The translations under genes and the position numbers were made by a program. Shown in pieces: positions 26,382 through 35,726 of a stretch of DNA of 64,000 nt. This DNA is from an uncultured Photobacterium sp. (GTDB taxonomy: Bacteria; Pseudomonadota; Gammaproteobacteria; Enterobacterales; Vibrionaceae). The notes under the pieces were generated by a model, which did no database searches, was not told the origin of the DNA, and saw only the letters and a program-made list of their open reading frames with translations. Position 1 is the stretch's first letter. Each line of letters opens with the position of its first letter. Location: NCBI RefSeq assembly GCF_947502415.1, contig NZ_CANMZV010000011.1, positions 62,001 through 126,000 on the forward strand, written 5' to 3'.

Positions 26382-27425
26382 TTACTGACCAGCTTTTAGC
26401 TTCTGGTAGTACTCTTCATAAATTGTGTTTGCAGAGCCTACGCTGTCTTGCCATTCACCAGCATCTAGAACATCTTGTGGTGGATAGATGTTCGTGTCGT
26501 TAACAAATTCTGCAGGAAGCAGTTTCTTCGCTGTACCAACTGGTGTCGGATAGCCGATTTCAAGCGCGATCTTTGCTGCATTTTCAGGGCGAAGCAGGAA
26601 GTCGATCATCTTGTGCGCGGCTTTGGTATTTTTCGCAGCCGCTGGGATAGAAATGCTGTCCATCCAGAAGATTGCACCTTCTTTTGGCCACACGATGTCA
26701 ATAGGAGCACCTTCTTGACGAGCCATGTACGCGGAACCGTTCCAAAGCATACCCAGAGAGGTTTCACCTGCCATGTATGGGTTAGCAGGGTAGTCTGAGT
26801 TGAATACCAGTACGTTAGGCATCAGTTTCTTCAACTCTTCGTATGCAGCTTTAATTTCTTCTGGTTTTTTCGTGTTCGCAGAAAAACCAAGCTTACGTAG
26901 AGCGATGTGGAAGAATTCACGAGAATCATCCATCATCATTAGCTGGCCTTCCCACTTAGAATCCCATAGGTCAGCCCAAGAGTTGATCTCAGCTTTATCC
27001 ATCATTTCTGTGTTAACGCCGATACCGGTCGCACCCCAGATGTATGGGATAGAGTAGTCATTCTTTGGATCGAATGGCTTATACAGGAAGTTAGGGTCAA
27101 GGTCCTTAAAGTGCGATAGTTTGGAGTGGTCAATTTTCTGAAGCATACCTTCATCACGCATCTTTGATACGTAATAAGTTGAAGGAACAACTAGGTCGTA
27201 ACCGGCTCCGTGGGTTTTAAGCTTCGCGTACATGGTTTCATTCGATTCATAAGTCGAATAGATAACCTTGATACCCGTTTCTTTTGTAAACTGTTCTAAC
27301 ACTTCGTTAGGAATGTACTCAGACCAGTTATAGAAATACAGCTCTTCATCTGCAGCAGTTGCAACGTTAGAGAACATTGCCATTGCGCAAACACCACTGG
27401 TCACCAAAGAAGACCATTTTTTCAT
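26382..27425 (-). CDS. potD: Spermidine/putrescine-binding periplasmic protein PotD
   Basis: 347 residues from ATG 27425, with GGAG about eight bases upstream. A signal peptide (MKKWSSLVTSGVCAMAMFSNVATAA) is followed by LYFYNWSEYIPNEVLEQFTKETGIKV, the start of the polyamine-binding family. Ligand-site residues typical of PotD are visible (WSEYI; YDLVVPSTYYVSKM; YIWGATGIGVN; DSREFF; LWNGSAYMA). It delivers polyamine to the PotABC transporter. Two terminator-like hairpins separate it from potC, so it is probably expressed partly or fully from its own promoter. Confidence 0.95.
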   Translation of the reverse strand: MKKWSSLVTSGVCAMAMFSNVATAADEELYFYNWSEYIPNEVLEQFTKETGIKVIYSTYESNETMYAKLKTHGAGYDLVVPSTYYVSKMRDEGMLQKIDHSKLSHFKDLDPNFLYKPFDPKNDYSIPYIWGATGIGVNTEMMDKAEINSWADLWDSKWEGQLMMMDDSREFFHIALRKLGFSANTKKPEEIKAAYEELKKLMPNVLVFNSDYPANPYMAGETSLGMLWNGSAYMARQEGAPIDIVWPKEGAIFWMDSISIPAAAKNTKAAHKMIDFLLRPENAAKIALEIGYPTPVGTAKKLLPAEFVNDTNIYPPQDVLDAGEWQDSVGSANTIYEEYYQKLKAGQ

Positions 27426-27522
27426 TTTATTGTGCTCCAAAAAATATAAGGATATTGAGAGTTATCTCTAGCGAATGTACCCAATGATTTTCATATCAAG
27501 TACTAGCCGCTTCTCCTACATT

Positions 27523-27566
27523 AAAAAAAGCAATCAAGACTCGTTACAAACTCGTCTTATTGCTTT
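27523..27566 (-). terminator. Second hairpin terminator between potC and potD
   Basis: On the minus strand, stem AAAGCAAT/ATTGCTTT plus GTCTT/AAGAC with one bulged base and a 13-base loop, then a T run. It lies about 100 bases before the potD start. Confidence 0.65.
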
Positions 27567-27621
27567 TATATATGGTTATAAAATATAGATATTTAAGTTG
27601 GATTATAGCAGAGAGGGATAT

Positions 27622-27654
27622 AAAAAAGGCAACCAAAAATGTTTTGATTGCCTT
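27622..27654 (-). terminator. First hairpin terminator after potC
   Basis: On the minus strand, 13-bp stem with one mismatch (27626-27638 with 27642-27654), 3-base loop, then a run of T. It is about 36 bases after the potC stop. Confidence 0.75.
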
Positions 27655-27689
27655 AGGTGGGGGATTAGTGACCAATTAAGATAGGAGAG

Positions 27690-28460
27690 TTACTTAATCT
27701 TTTCTCTGGCCAGTAACTGTGAGCAGATAACCAGAAACAGAGATACAATCAGCATTATGGTTGCAAGTGCATTTACTTCCGGAGAAATGCCAACCTTAAC
27801 CATAGAGTAAATCTTCAAAGGTAAGATCTCATATGCCGGTCCGGTGACAAATGAGCTCACAATCACATCATCCAGCGATAAGGTGAAGCTTAGCAGCCAG
27901 CCAGCGGCTACTGCCGGTTTTGCTAACGGCAGGATAATCTGTTTCAGGATTACCCATTCGCTTGCACCAAGATCGCGGGCAGCCTCAAGCATTTTCACAT
28001 CAAAGCCTTTTAGTCGGCTATACACAGTCACAACCACAAACGGTAGACAGAAAGTGATGTGTGACAGAAGCAAAGTCAAAAAGCCCAGTTCAGCGCCAAG
28101 CAGAATGAATAGAGCCAGCAGCGAGATTGCCATAACGATATCCGGTGACATCATTACAACAAACAGCATACCGTTAACAAAACGCTTGCCTCGGAACTGG
28201 TAGCGGAATAGGGCAACGGCTGTCAGGCTGCCGATAATTGCGGCTGCTGAAGCTGAGAACACTGCGATATTTAGCGAGTGCCATGCCGCCTGCATCAGGC
28301 TGTCGTTATTGACTAGCTGCTCGTACCATTTAGTCGTAAAGCCACCCCATTTCATACCAAACTTGCTGGCATTAAATGAGTTTACGATCAGAATAATAAT
28401 TGGCGTATATAGAAAGACATACACCACAGTCATCAGACTGAATTTTAAAGCGCGTCCCAT
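27690..28460 (-). CDS. potC: Spermidine/putrescine ABC transporter permease PotC
   Basis: 256 residues, six predicted TM segments. The EAA loop that contacts the ATPase reads [29 protein letters not shown]. Start ATG overlaps the potB stop (TAATG), so translation is coupled. With PotB it forms the membrane channel of the polyamine importer. Confidence 0.95.
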   Translation of the reverse strand: MGRALKFSLMTVVYVFLYTPIIILIVNSFNASKFGMKWGGFTTKWYEQLVNNDSLMQAAWHSLNIAVFSASAAAIIGSLTAVALFRYQFRGKRFVNGMLFVVMMSPDIVMAISLLALFILLGAELGFLTLLLSHITFCLPFVVVTVYSRLKGFDVKMLEAARDLGASEWVILKQIILPLAKPAVAAGWLLSFTLSLDDVIVSSFVTGPAYEILPLKIYSMVKVGISPEVNALATIMLIVSLFLVICSQLLAREKIK

Positions 28461-29317
28461 TATTCCAGTTCCACCTTACGGTTAAGTAACTTGCCGGCAC
28501 GGTAGTAGGCAAATAGCATAATGGCCATAGCAACAGTCAATGCAATACTGGTTGCGGCACCAAACGGCCAGTCACGGGCGTTGAGCACCTGACTCTTAAT
28601 CACGTTACCAATCAGTAGGTTCTTTGCGCCGCCCAGAAGATCAGACACATAGAACATACCTAATGCAGGAAGTAGTACCAGCAGGCTACCTGCGATAATA
28701 CCCGGCATTGTCAGTGGCAGAATCACTTTAACGAACGTCTGGAACTTGCTGGCGCCAAGGTCGCGAGCAGCTTCAATATATGTGTGATCCAGCTTTTCAA
28801 TTGCTGAGTACAGCGGCAGAACCATAAATGGCAACAGGATATAAACCAAACCAACCATTACCGCGTACTCGGTGTACATAATACGTATTGGTTTATCAAT
28901 GATGTCCAGGTACAGAAGGGTATTATTGAAAACACCACGGGTACCCAGCATGATTTTCAGGCCGTATGTACGGATCAGCGAGTTAGTCCAGAACGGAACA
29001 ATAACCAGAAACAACATAAACGGACGCCATTTCTCGGGCATTTTGGCAATGCCGTAAGCAAACGGGTAACCGATCAACAGGCAAAGCAGGGTTGCCACCA
29101 TCGCCATATAGAACGAGTGGGCCATGACCTTTGCGTACAGAGGATCGAATAACCGGATATAGTTTTCCAGCGTAAATGTCATTTCGATCAGGTTTGCATC
29201 ATCTCGGGTCAGGAAACTGGTTCCGATAATCATCAGGTTTGGCATGAATACAAACAGTACCAGCCAGCTAACAATAACCGTGATGATGATGTTCTGAAGA
29301 TTAAGCTTCTTGTTCAT
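28460..29317 (-). CDS. potB: Spermidine/putrescine ABC transporter permease PotB
   Basis: 285 residues from ATG 29317 ([18 protein letters not shown]); the start lies inside the 3' end of potA, a usual overlap in this operon. Six TM segments and the EAA loop [29 protein letters not shown] are present. Partner of PotC. Confidence 0.94.
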   Translation of the reverse strand: MNKKLNLQNIIITVIVSWLVLFVFMPNLMIIGTSFLTRDDANLIEMTFTLENYIRLFDPLYAKVMAHSFYMAMVATLLCLLIGYPFAYGIAKMPEKWRPFMLFLVIVPFWTNSLIRTYGLKIMLGTRGVFNNTLLYLDIIDKPIRIMYTEYAVMVGLVYILLPFMVLPLYSAIEKLDHTYIEAARDLGASKFQTFVKVILPLTMPGIIAGSLLVLLPALGMFYVSDLLGGAKNLLIGNVIKSQVLNARDWPFGAATSIALTVAMAIMLFAYYRAGKLLNRKVELE

Positions 29318-30449
29318 CGGCAAGCACCACTTCCCAGCTTTCAACCCAAGTAACAGCTACTTTCTGATCTAGAGAGTGGTCAACATCCGGATCATCTTCG
29401 TTGAAGAATTCGCTAACCATTACAGATGTACCCGATTCCAGCTCAACCACAGAATCCAGGGTCATGCCTTTATAGGTGCGTTCACGGACATAGCCGATGA
29501 TACCGTTGGCGTCATCGGTATTTTCGATTTCTTCTAAGCGAATATCTTCAGGACGCAGAAGAACTTTGACTCGTTCACCTTTCACTACAGGTAGTTTGCA
29601 ATGAATCAGTGATGAACGGCCTTCAACATCAGCTAAAACACGGTCCTCGTCCAAGCGTTCTTTTACAACAGCATCGAATACGTTGATTTCGCCAATGAAG
29701 CGCGCAACAAACAGGTTGGTTGGCTCTTCGTAGATTTCACGTGGAGAGCCATCTTGTTCGACATTACCATCGCGCATAACGATGATGCGGTCAGACATCG
29801 ACAGGGCTTCTTCCTGATCGTGTGTTACGAAGATGAAGGTAATGCCAAGTTTACGTTGCAACTGCTTAAGTTCGATCTGCATTTGTTTACGTAGTTTGTA
29901 ATCCAGAGCAGAAAGAGATTCATCCAGCAATAATACTTTTGGTTTATTCACAACAGCACGGGCAATGGCAACTCGCTGTTGCTGACCGCCGGAAAGCTGG
30001 TGAGGTTTACGTGAAGCATAACCGTCCAGCTGTACCATGCGTAAAGCTTCCATTACGCGTGGTTCGATTTCACTGTCAGCTACTTTTTGCATGCGCAAAC
30101 CGAATGCTACGTTGTCGAACACCGTCATATGAGGGAAAAGCGCGTAGCTTTGGAATACTGTATTTACATTCCGTTGTTCGGCAGGAATGTCAGTAACGTT
30201 GTTACCAGCGATGATGACTTGACCGGAATCGGCATTTTCAAAGCCAGCAATTAGACGTAATACTGTGGTTTTACCACAACCAGAGGGACCGAGAATGGTT
30301 AGGAATTCACCATCATTCACATCCAAATCAAGACCAGTGATGATCTGTTTGCCATCAAAGCTTTTATTCAGCCCTTTTAGCTGAATCACTGGTGTTTTAG
30401 TTGTTTGTGCAGCGTTCAATTCTACGTTATCTCCACCTAGGGGATCCAT
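29301..30449 (-). CDS. potA: Spermidine/putrescine ABC transporter ATPase PotA
   Basis: 382 residues from ATG 30449, which is preceded by a run of six G about seven bases upstream; ATG 30467 lacks a site. Walker [11 protein letters not shown]-loop ([14 protein letters not shown]), signature LSGGQQQR, Walker [13 protein letters not shown] and the H-loop THD are all intact. The C-terminal TOBE-like regulatory domain starts around residue 290 ([10 protein letters not shown]). First gene of the potABC unit. It powers polyamine import. Confidence 0.96.
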   Translation of the reverse strand: MDPLGGDNVELNAAQTTKTPVIQLKGLNKSFDGKQIITGLDLDVNDGEFLTILGPSGCGKTTVLRLIAGFENADSGQVIIAGNNVTDIPAEQRNVNTVFQSYALFPHMTVFDNVAFGLRMQKVADSEIEPRVMEALRMVQLDGYASRKPHQLSGGQQQRVAIARAVVNKPKVLLLDESLSALDYKLRKQMQIELKQLQRKLGITFIFVTHDQEEALSMSDRIIVMRDGNVEQDGSPREIYEEPTNLFVARFIGEINVFDAVVKERLDEDRVLADVEGRSSLIHCKLPVVKGERVKVLLRPEDIRLEEIENTDDANGIIGYVRERTYKGMTLDSVVELESGTSVMVSEFFNEDDPDVDHSLDQKVAVTWVESWEVVLADEQEA

Positions 30450-30796
30450 GATTTCGCCCCCCAACATTTAGGCTAATTTTAGGAGGCGCATGATAGACTT
30501 CTAACCATGTAAATTAAAGTGGTTTTTCACTGTTTTTTGGATATCGTGCTCCCGTTGGTTATTTTGCAACTAACAATTGGATACCGTAAGGCTGACGGTA
30601 TTAACTTTTGGCCAAAAACACAGAGGAAACGCCATTTTTGTTACCAAATAGAAGTCGCTTTTATTGCTTCTAAAAATCATCGGTTTACATAGCACATGAT
30701 GACAATTTGAACATTTTAATTTGACAGGATTTTTATCTAGCGTCTAGCTAGCGTACAATCACGCTACTGTAACTATGACTATTTGATGAAAACAGA
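30450..30796. other. Divergent region between potA and a membrane protein gene
   Basis: About 350 bases. TTGACA at 30721 with TAGCTA 18 bases on could serve the plus-strand gene. The stretch TAGCGTCTAGCTAGCGTA (about 30738-30755) is a short imperfect palindrome overlapping it. No ORF. Confidence 0.4.
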
Positions 30797-31591
30797 ATGA
30801 ATAATAAAACATTCCATGTCGGTGGCTCGATTGATAAGGCTGTGAAAGGGAATTGCGATCTACAGGCTGTAGCCGTTTTACAGGAAGCCTGGAAGGTGAC
30901 AGCCAAAAACTTTCTTTCATTTCTGCCAGCCATTATTGGCTTATTCCTGGCGCAAGTTGCTTTGCTGATGTTGGGGTTGCAGGTCCAGCTTGGTGATGCG
31001 TCCATCTTCTTTGATGCCATTATTACCGGGCAAGAAATCTCTGCTGATATTGTTCAGGCTGGTTACATGGCCAACTTTTGGTCTGATGTACTCAGTGCTC
31101 CATTGTATGTTGGTGTCAGCTTGATGGCACTGAACCATGCTGTAGGTTTACCAACCAAACCCAGTCATTTGGTGAAGGGCTTTCCATTTACACTTGTGTC
31201 CATCATTACGATGCTACTGACATCTTCGATACAGGGCATCGGTAATGCTGTTTTTCCTCTGGTAGGTCTATTTCTTTCTATGGCTTTCAGTTTTGCGATT
31301 ATTCTGGTGTGCGAAAAACGAACAACACCGGTAAAAGCGATTCAGTACTCATTGATAGCGACCTTGAAAAAATTGATGCCGATGACGGCAATTTACCTTG
31401 TCGTATTGATTATGTTCTTCATCTCTTTTGCGACTGCAGGAGTTGGTTTGATTTGGACAATTCCATTTTTCTTTAACGTGAAAGGGATTATTTACCGCAA
31501 TATGTTTGGTATTACCCTTCAGGTAACCAATATGAAGAAAGGCGGCGATGACGAATCTAAAAAGAACGACGGCAAGGTTTTTGACGCGTGA
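30797..31591 (+). CDS. Multi-pass inner-membrane protein, unknown function
   Basis: 264 residues. About six hydrophobic segments: residues 41-62, 92-112, 131-150, 155-172, 196-216 and 218-228. The N-terminal 25 residues and the Lys/Asp-rich C-terminal tail are cytoplasmic-looking. The layout resembles the YciC-like integral membrane proteins, but I would not name a family from this. The stop overlaps the start of the next gene by four bases (GTGA), so it is co-translated with the glucosaminidase-type lipoprotein and may serve the cell envelope. Confidence 0.6.
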   Translation: MNNKTFHVGGSIDKAVKGNCDLQAVAVLQEAWKVTAKNFLSFLPAIIGLFLAQVALLMLGLQVQLGDASIFFDAIITGQEISADIVQAGYMANFWSDVLSAPLYVGVSLMALNHAVGLPTKPSHLVKGFPFTLVSIITMLLTSSIQGIGNAVFPLVGLFLSMAFSFAIILVCEKRTTPVKAIQYSLIATLKKLMPMTAIYLVVLIMFFISFATAGVGLIWTIPFFFNVKGIIYRNMFGITLQVTNMKKGGDDESKKNDGKVFDA

Positions 31592-32382
31592 TAAAAACAA
31601 CAAAAAAATTTGCGTTTCTTATATTGCTTAGTGGACTGACAGCTTGTGGCGAAACGCTGTTAAATGAAGAAAAAACACATGATAGTGACGAGGGGATCTC
31701 GCAATTAACATCAGCAGAAAAGCCGGACTTTCGTGCTATTGTAGATGTTAATCAAAAAAAAGCGGCTTTCTTTGACTATTTACGCCCGGCTGTAGAACAC
31801 GAAAACCAAAGGATTGAGCGAGAGCGTCAATTCCTGCTTGAATTGCAGGCAAAGGTTGAATCTGGTGAATCTATCGATAATGAATCTTTGGCTTATTCAG
31901 AAAAGCTAGGAAATGTATATAAAGTTGCTTTAAATAGTGACAGTGTCACACTGGGGTGGTTTAATGTGATGCTCAAGCGTGTTGATGTGTTACCTGAAGA
32001 GTTAGTATTAAGCCAGGCGGCGAATGAATCTGGTTGGGGAACATCACGCTTTGCCGTTGAAGGTAATAACTATTTTGGTCAGTGGTGTTATCGTAAGGGA
32101 TGCGGTTTGGTTCCTTCGGCGCGAACAACAGGAGCGACCCATGAAGTCGCCACCTTTGAATCTGCTTATTTATCGGTTCAGGCTTACTTTATGAATGTAA
32201 ACCGAAACCGAGCTTATTCTGAACTTCGAGATATTCGTGCAGCACAGCGTGTAGCAGGCCAGATCATCGAAGGAGTAAATTTAGCTGAAGGACTTAGCCG
32301 TTATTCGGAACGTGGTCATGCTTATGTGGATGAAATACAGTCGATGATCACGCATAACAAAAAATATTGGCGCCAAGGATAA
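31588..32382 (+). CDS. Bax/FlgJ-type glucosaminidase lipoprotein
   Basis: 264 residues, GTG start overlapping the previous stop. The N-terminal lipobox LTAC (GLTACGET) predicts a lipoprotein. The C-terminal half is a glucosaminidase domain (GH73-like, as in E. coli Bax): LVLSQAANESGWGTSRFAVEGNNYFGQWCYRKGCG, with a catalytic Glu in NESGWG, and later YSERGHAYVDEIQSMI. It probably cleaves peptidoglycan glycans (GlcNAc-MurNAc bond). A helical region of about 80 residues links the lipid anchor to the enzyme. Confidence 0.82.
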   Translation: MIKTTKKFAFLILLSGLTACGETLLNEEKTHDSDEGISQLTSAEKPDFRAIVDVNQKKAAFFDYLRPAVEHENQRIERERQFLLELQAKVESGESIDNESLAYSEKLGNVYKVALNSDSVTLGWFNVMLKRVDVLPEELVLSQAANESGWGTSRFAVEGNNYFGQWCYRKGCGLVPSARTTGATHEVATFESAYLSVQAYFMNVNRNRAYSELRDIRAAQRVAGQIIEGVNLAEGLSRYSERGHAYVDEIQSMITHNKKYWRQG

Positions 32383-32385
32383 AGG

Positions 32386-33042
32386 ATGAAATTACCCCAT
32401 TGGCTTCTGGCTGGATTTATTGCTACTGCATCTGTATATGCTCAGGGCGTTGTGGCTCAAGAAATTCAGATGAGATACAGCTCGCTTTACGGGAAGTTAA
32501 AACAGAACGTCAAAGAGGGCCATAATGATGTACGTATTGCCTTCTATTTGCTTGACCAGAAAAATGGTGATGTCTGTACTGTGCATAAAGGATGGATGCA
32601 GAAAGAAGAGCATTATGAAGAGTTGGAGATCCCTGTTGATTATGAATTGGTTGTACCGGTGGACACCAATCTTCGGCAGGCAAACCCGGATGTGACGTTT
32701 GTTATTGATGACGGTATTACCTGTGATGTCTCTATGCAGGTGATAGCCAATAAACATTATGTTCAATCGATCAGCCAATCTGAGATAGCTGAAATTGTCC
32801 CTCAGATGGATAGTTTGTTAGCTGATTTGGGAGGGATGTTTTCCAGTTGGTTTATGCCGGAAGTCAGTGGTGTTGTTATTCATTTCTCGGAAAATGTAAC
32901 CAAGCCACTTCAAGTCTCTGATGCTAAGACTATTGCTATTGAAGGTAATAAAGCGGTTATCAAGTTAGCTGATTTGGGCAAGGGGGATGAAATTCTTTTC
33001 CCTGATGAGGCGGTCAAAGTGACTCCCTGGATCCCTCGCTAG
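32386..33042 (+). CDS. DUF2987 domain-containing secreted protein
   Basis: 218 residues with a signal peptide (MKLPHWLLAGFIATASVYAQGVVA). The mature part starts with MRYSSLYGKLKQNVKEGH and carries one Cys pair (about residues 63 and 108: GDVCTVHKGW and GITCDVSM), so a disulfide is possible. This matches DUF2987, known from Vibrionaceae and relatives, function unknown. It starts three bases after the glucosaminidase gene, so the three genes from 30797 form one operon ending in a terminator. Confidence 0.75.
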   Translation: MKLPHWLLAGFIATASVYAQGVVAQEIQMRYSSLYGKLKQNVKEGHNDVRIAFYLLDQKNGDVCTVHKGWMQKEEHYEELEIPVDYELVVPVDTNLRQANPDVTFVIDDGITCDVSMQVIANKHYVQSISQSEIAEIVPQMDSLLADLGGMFSSWFMPEVSGVVIHFSENVTKPLQVSDAKTIAIEGNKAVIKLADLGKGDEILFPDEAVKVTPWIPR

Positions 33043-33082
33043 TTAGCAATAGTCACTTTTATAATGTGCGAATAAACAAAAT

Positions 33083-33108
33083 AAAACCCGAGCATGCTCG
33101 GGTTTTTT
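33083..33108 (+). terminator. Terminator of the DUF2987 operon
   Basis: 12-bp perfect stem AAAACCCGAGCA / TGCTCGGGTTTT (33083-33106), continuing into a T run. Confidence 0.92.
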
Positions 33109-33146
33109 CATATAGCTAATAAATTAGCTTATCGGGGGAACTGGTT

Positions 33147-34058
33147 TTAGTTCATTTTGCAGAAGTCTGCTGTACATTGTTGATGTGTCTTCAGGTCTGC
33201 ATAAGTCGATATATCCCACTTATATATATTTTCAAAATCAGCACTTTGAAGTGGTGGAAGATAGCCAGTATCGTATTGACTTAAATAATATTTCTTGAAC
33301 ATCTCAAGCTTATATTGCTTATCAAACCAATATGATATTTTGGAGATAGCATTATTAGGTAACCTCGCTTTAATGCTATTTAGCTCATCCATCGCTTTAT
33401 CAGGATTCGCTCCCGTGTATGGCTGGTCTTCCCCAAAATAGATTTGGCATTTGGCCTGATTACCTAAGTCATGTGCAGCCTTCATGATGGCTTCACGCAC
33501 TGTAAAGTGGTCTATATGTGAGCCGTTAGCAAGAAGAACAAAGGCTGCGCAATTATCTTGCTTGAGTATTGGCGTTACATCAGCAGCTATACGCTCATAG
33601 ATGTTGATTTCAGCTTGTCTGAAATCAGGGAATGAGCCCTCAGGGCCGCCACCAGCAGTCGCTGAACCTTTATATAGGCGCAGAGGTGCGTCATAAAAGC
33701 CCGCGGTTTTATAGCGGAAGTTATTCCAGCTACCGAACATTTCTGTATGTGCACTGAAATCTTCGTTGTAACGCATTTTTGAAACATCCAGAACACGTTT
33801 GTTGGTCAGGACATCTAAATGGTTTGTCGTATAGTTCGATAAGCTGAAAAAGACTTCAGTGACATTTGTTTTGTGTTCAATGCTGCCTTCATTGGACAAT
33901 TTGCTTATCAGTCCGCCAAATGTCAGTAAAATATCATCTGGATGAGGACTCAAAAAATACAGGTTTTGTTCGGGTACAGTCGAATAATTCTGGGCATTGG
34001 CCAGGCATGGAGCCATGGCCAATGAGAGCACAACTAACGATGTTTTGATCTTATTCAT
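33147..34058 (-). CDS. Secreted PIG-L family deacetylase
   Basis: 303 residues from ATG 34058 (MNKIKTSLVVLSLAMAPCLANA is a signal peptide). The zinc-site motifs of the PIG-L/LmbE family are present: SPHPDD near residue 37 and SHIDH further on. Members remove the acetyl group from N-acetylglucosamine in glycolipids or small glycosides. Being exported, it would act in the periplasm or outside. It begins 16 bases after the PTS EIICB gene on the same strand, so the two are co-transcribed. The natural inference is a pathway that takes up or processes an amino sugar or glycoside, but the substrate is not shown. Confidence 0.8.
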   Translation of the reverse strand: MNKIKTSLVVLSLAMAPCLANAQNYSTVPEQNLYFLSPHPDDILLTFGGLISKLSNEGSIEHKTNVTEVFFSLSNYTTNHLDVLTNKRVLDVSKMRYNEDFSAHTEMFGSWNNFRYKTAGFYDAPLRLYKGSATAGGGPEGSFPDFRQAEINIYERIAADVTPILKQDNCAAFVLLANGSHIDHFTVREAIMKAAHDLGNQAKCQIYFGEDQPYTGANPDKAMDELNSIKARLPNNAISKISYWFDKQYKLEMFKKYYLSQYDTGYLPPLQSADFENIYKWDISTYADLKTHQQCTADFCKMN

Positions 34059-34074
34059 TATAAATATCCGTTGA

Positions 34075-35517
34075 TTAATGAGTTGCGACCAATACTTGAT
34101 TGATTTCAGTCTTGATGTTGTCTGACTTCGTACCAAAGATTGCTTGTAAGTTATCGCCGATAACCAAAACTTCCCTGGCTCCAAGTTTTTTAATGGCATC
34201 AACATCAGCTTGCTTTATATCGTGCAAGGTAACGCGAAGACGGGTAATACAGGCATCGACATTTTTGATGTTTGATTTGCTACCCAGTGCAGAAATCAAC
34301 TTTTCGGCTAATTCGGTGCCGATCTCGGCAACTTGGCTAATATCTTCTTCGTCAGCTTCACGTCCTGGAGTCATTAGGTTCAACTTCGCAATCATGAGGC
34401 GGAACACGGTGTAGTACATGAGAGCCCAAAGAGGACCAATTACGATGAACAACCAAGCGTTGCTAGAAAGTGGGTAGTAGATCAGGAAGTCGATTGCACC
34501 ATGTGCGAAAGTGACACTGTGATGAATATCCAGAGCACTGACAAGAGCGAAACCAATACCGGTAAAGATACAGTGAATGACATAAAGAATCGGTGCCACG
34601 AATAGGAATGAGAATTCCATAGGTTCTGTGATACCGGTGAGCCAAGAGGTTAGTGCGGCTGAGGCCATAATACCACCGACAAGCGCTCTTTTTTCTGGGC
34701 GGGCTGAACGGTAAATTGCAAGTCCAATAGCAGGTAGCGCCCACATAGAATACATGTAGCCACCAGCCAGGTTTCCTGCGGTTGGGTCACCAGCAAGATA
34801 ACGTTGAATTTCGCCTTTAATCACGGCACCAGTTTCAGGATTTATATATTCGCCAACTTCAAAGAAGAACGGAACATTCCAGATATGGTGAAGTCCGAAT
34901 GGAATAAGTGAGCGCTCAACGAAACCATAGATACCAAATGCGAGCGTAGGGCTTTGGTAAGCTGCCCAGTGAGAGAAACTATCGATCATATTACCAATTG
35001 GTGGCCAGACGTAGCTCATCACGATACCCAAAGCAATTGCACTGATACCGGTAACAATCGGAACAAAACGCTTACCGGCAAAGAAGCCAAGATACTCTGG
35101 TAATCGGATATTATAGAACCGTCCGTACATAACCGATGCGATAGCACCGATGATGATACCGCCAAATACACCGGTATTAATGGTGGGTATACCAATGACA
35201 GTTGCCGTCTCAATACCGTGTAATTTGGCCATAACCCCCATAGTGGCGGTTAGTATAGCGAAACCAACAGTTGCGGCCAGGCCGGCTACACCGTCGTTAT
35301 CACTCAGCCCCAGAGCAACCCCAATCGCGAAGATAAGTGCCAGGTTACTGAAAACAGCATCACCGGACATTGCCATAATGTCTGAAACAATGCCGGGTAG
35401 CCATGAGAAATTAGCGGAGCCAATACCCAGTAATAAGCCTGCTATCGGTAAAACAGCCACAGGCAGCATCAGCGACCGCCCGATTCTTTGTAGAAGACCA
35501 AAGGTAGAACTGAACAT
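34075..35517 (-). CDS. ptsG: PTS EIICB transporter, glucose family
   Basis: 480 residues. EIIC occupies about residues 1-380 with ten hydrophobic segments and the substrate motif GITEPMEFSFLF; EIIB is C-terminal with the phosphocysteine in NVDACITRLRV. There is no EIIA, so phosphate must come from Crr (EIIA-Glc). By architecture and length this is PtsG-like (glucose and relatives; GlcNAc and maltose types are close), so the symbol marks the family, not a proven substrate. It is divergent from the response regulator gene, with a 209-base shared region containing a perfect inverted repeat. A second glucose PTS may exist elsewhere in the genome. Confidence 0.82.
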   Translation of the reverse strand: MFSSTFGLLQRIGRSLMLPVAVLPIAGLLLGIGSANFSWLPGIVSDIMAMSGDAVFSNLALIFAIGVALGLSDNDGVAGLAATVGFAILTATMGVMAKLHGIETATVIGIPTINTGVFGGIIIGAIASVMYGRFYNIRLPEYLGFFAGKRFVPIVTGISAIALGIVMSYVWPPIGNMIDSFSHWAAYQSPTLAFGIYGFVERSLIPFGLHHIWNVPFFFEVGEYINPETGAVIKGEIQRYLAGDPTAGNLAGGYMYSMWALPAIGLAIYRSARPEKRALVGGIMASAALTSWLTGITEPMEFSFLFVAPILYVIHCIFTGIGFALVSALDIHHSVTFAHGAIDFLIYYPLSSNAWLFIVIGPLWALMYYTVFRLMIAKLNLMTPGREADEEDISQVAEIGTELAEKLISALGSKSNIKNVDACITRLRVTLHDIKQADVDAIKKLGAREVLVIGDNLQAIFGTKSDNIKTEINQVLVATH

Positions 35518-35600
35518 AATAATAATCCTTTTTTATTAACGAACTTTCAGTTTCTACATTAAGGAAAAAATATCGACTTAAGGTAAATAATAGTTATTCA

Positions 35601-35622
35601 TTTGTAAGAGGATGCTTACAAA
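35601..35622. promoter_or_regulatory. Perfect 8-6-8 inverted repeat, probable operator
   Basis: TTTGTAAG and CTTACAAA around AGGATG, in the divergent promoter region of the PTS gene and the two-component system. It is not a CRP site (its half-sites TGTAA/TTACA are 8 bases apart, not 6). It is a good candidate for the cluster's own regulator or for a PTS repressor. Confidence 0.5.
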
Positions 35623-35726
35623 GCAAATAAAAACAGAGGGTGCATCTAAATACCGATAAAAACGGTTGCCATGCATAAATTACGTCCGTATAAATTCAGA
35701 ATGTTCATGTTAAATAGGGATATAAC

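Noticed and set aside
35601..35622. CRP site in the PTS/two-component intergenic region
   Set aside because: The TGTAA and TTACA half-sites are 8 bases apart, whereas CRP needs 6, and the central G/C of TGTGA is missing.
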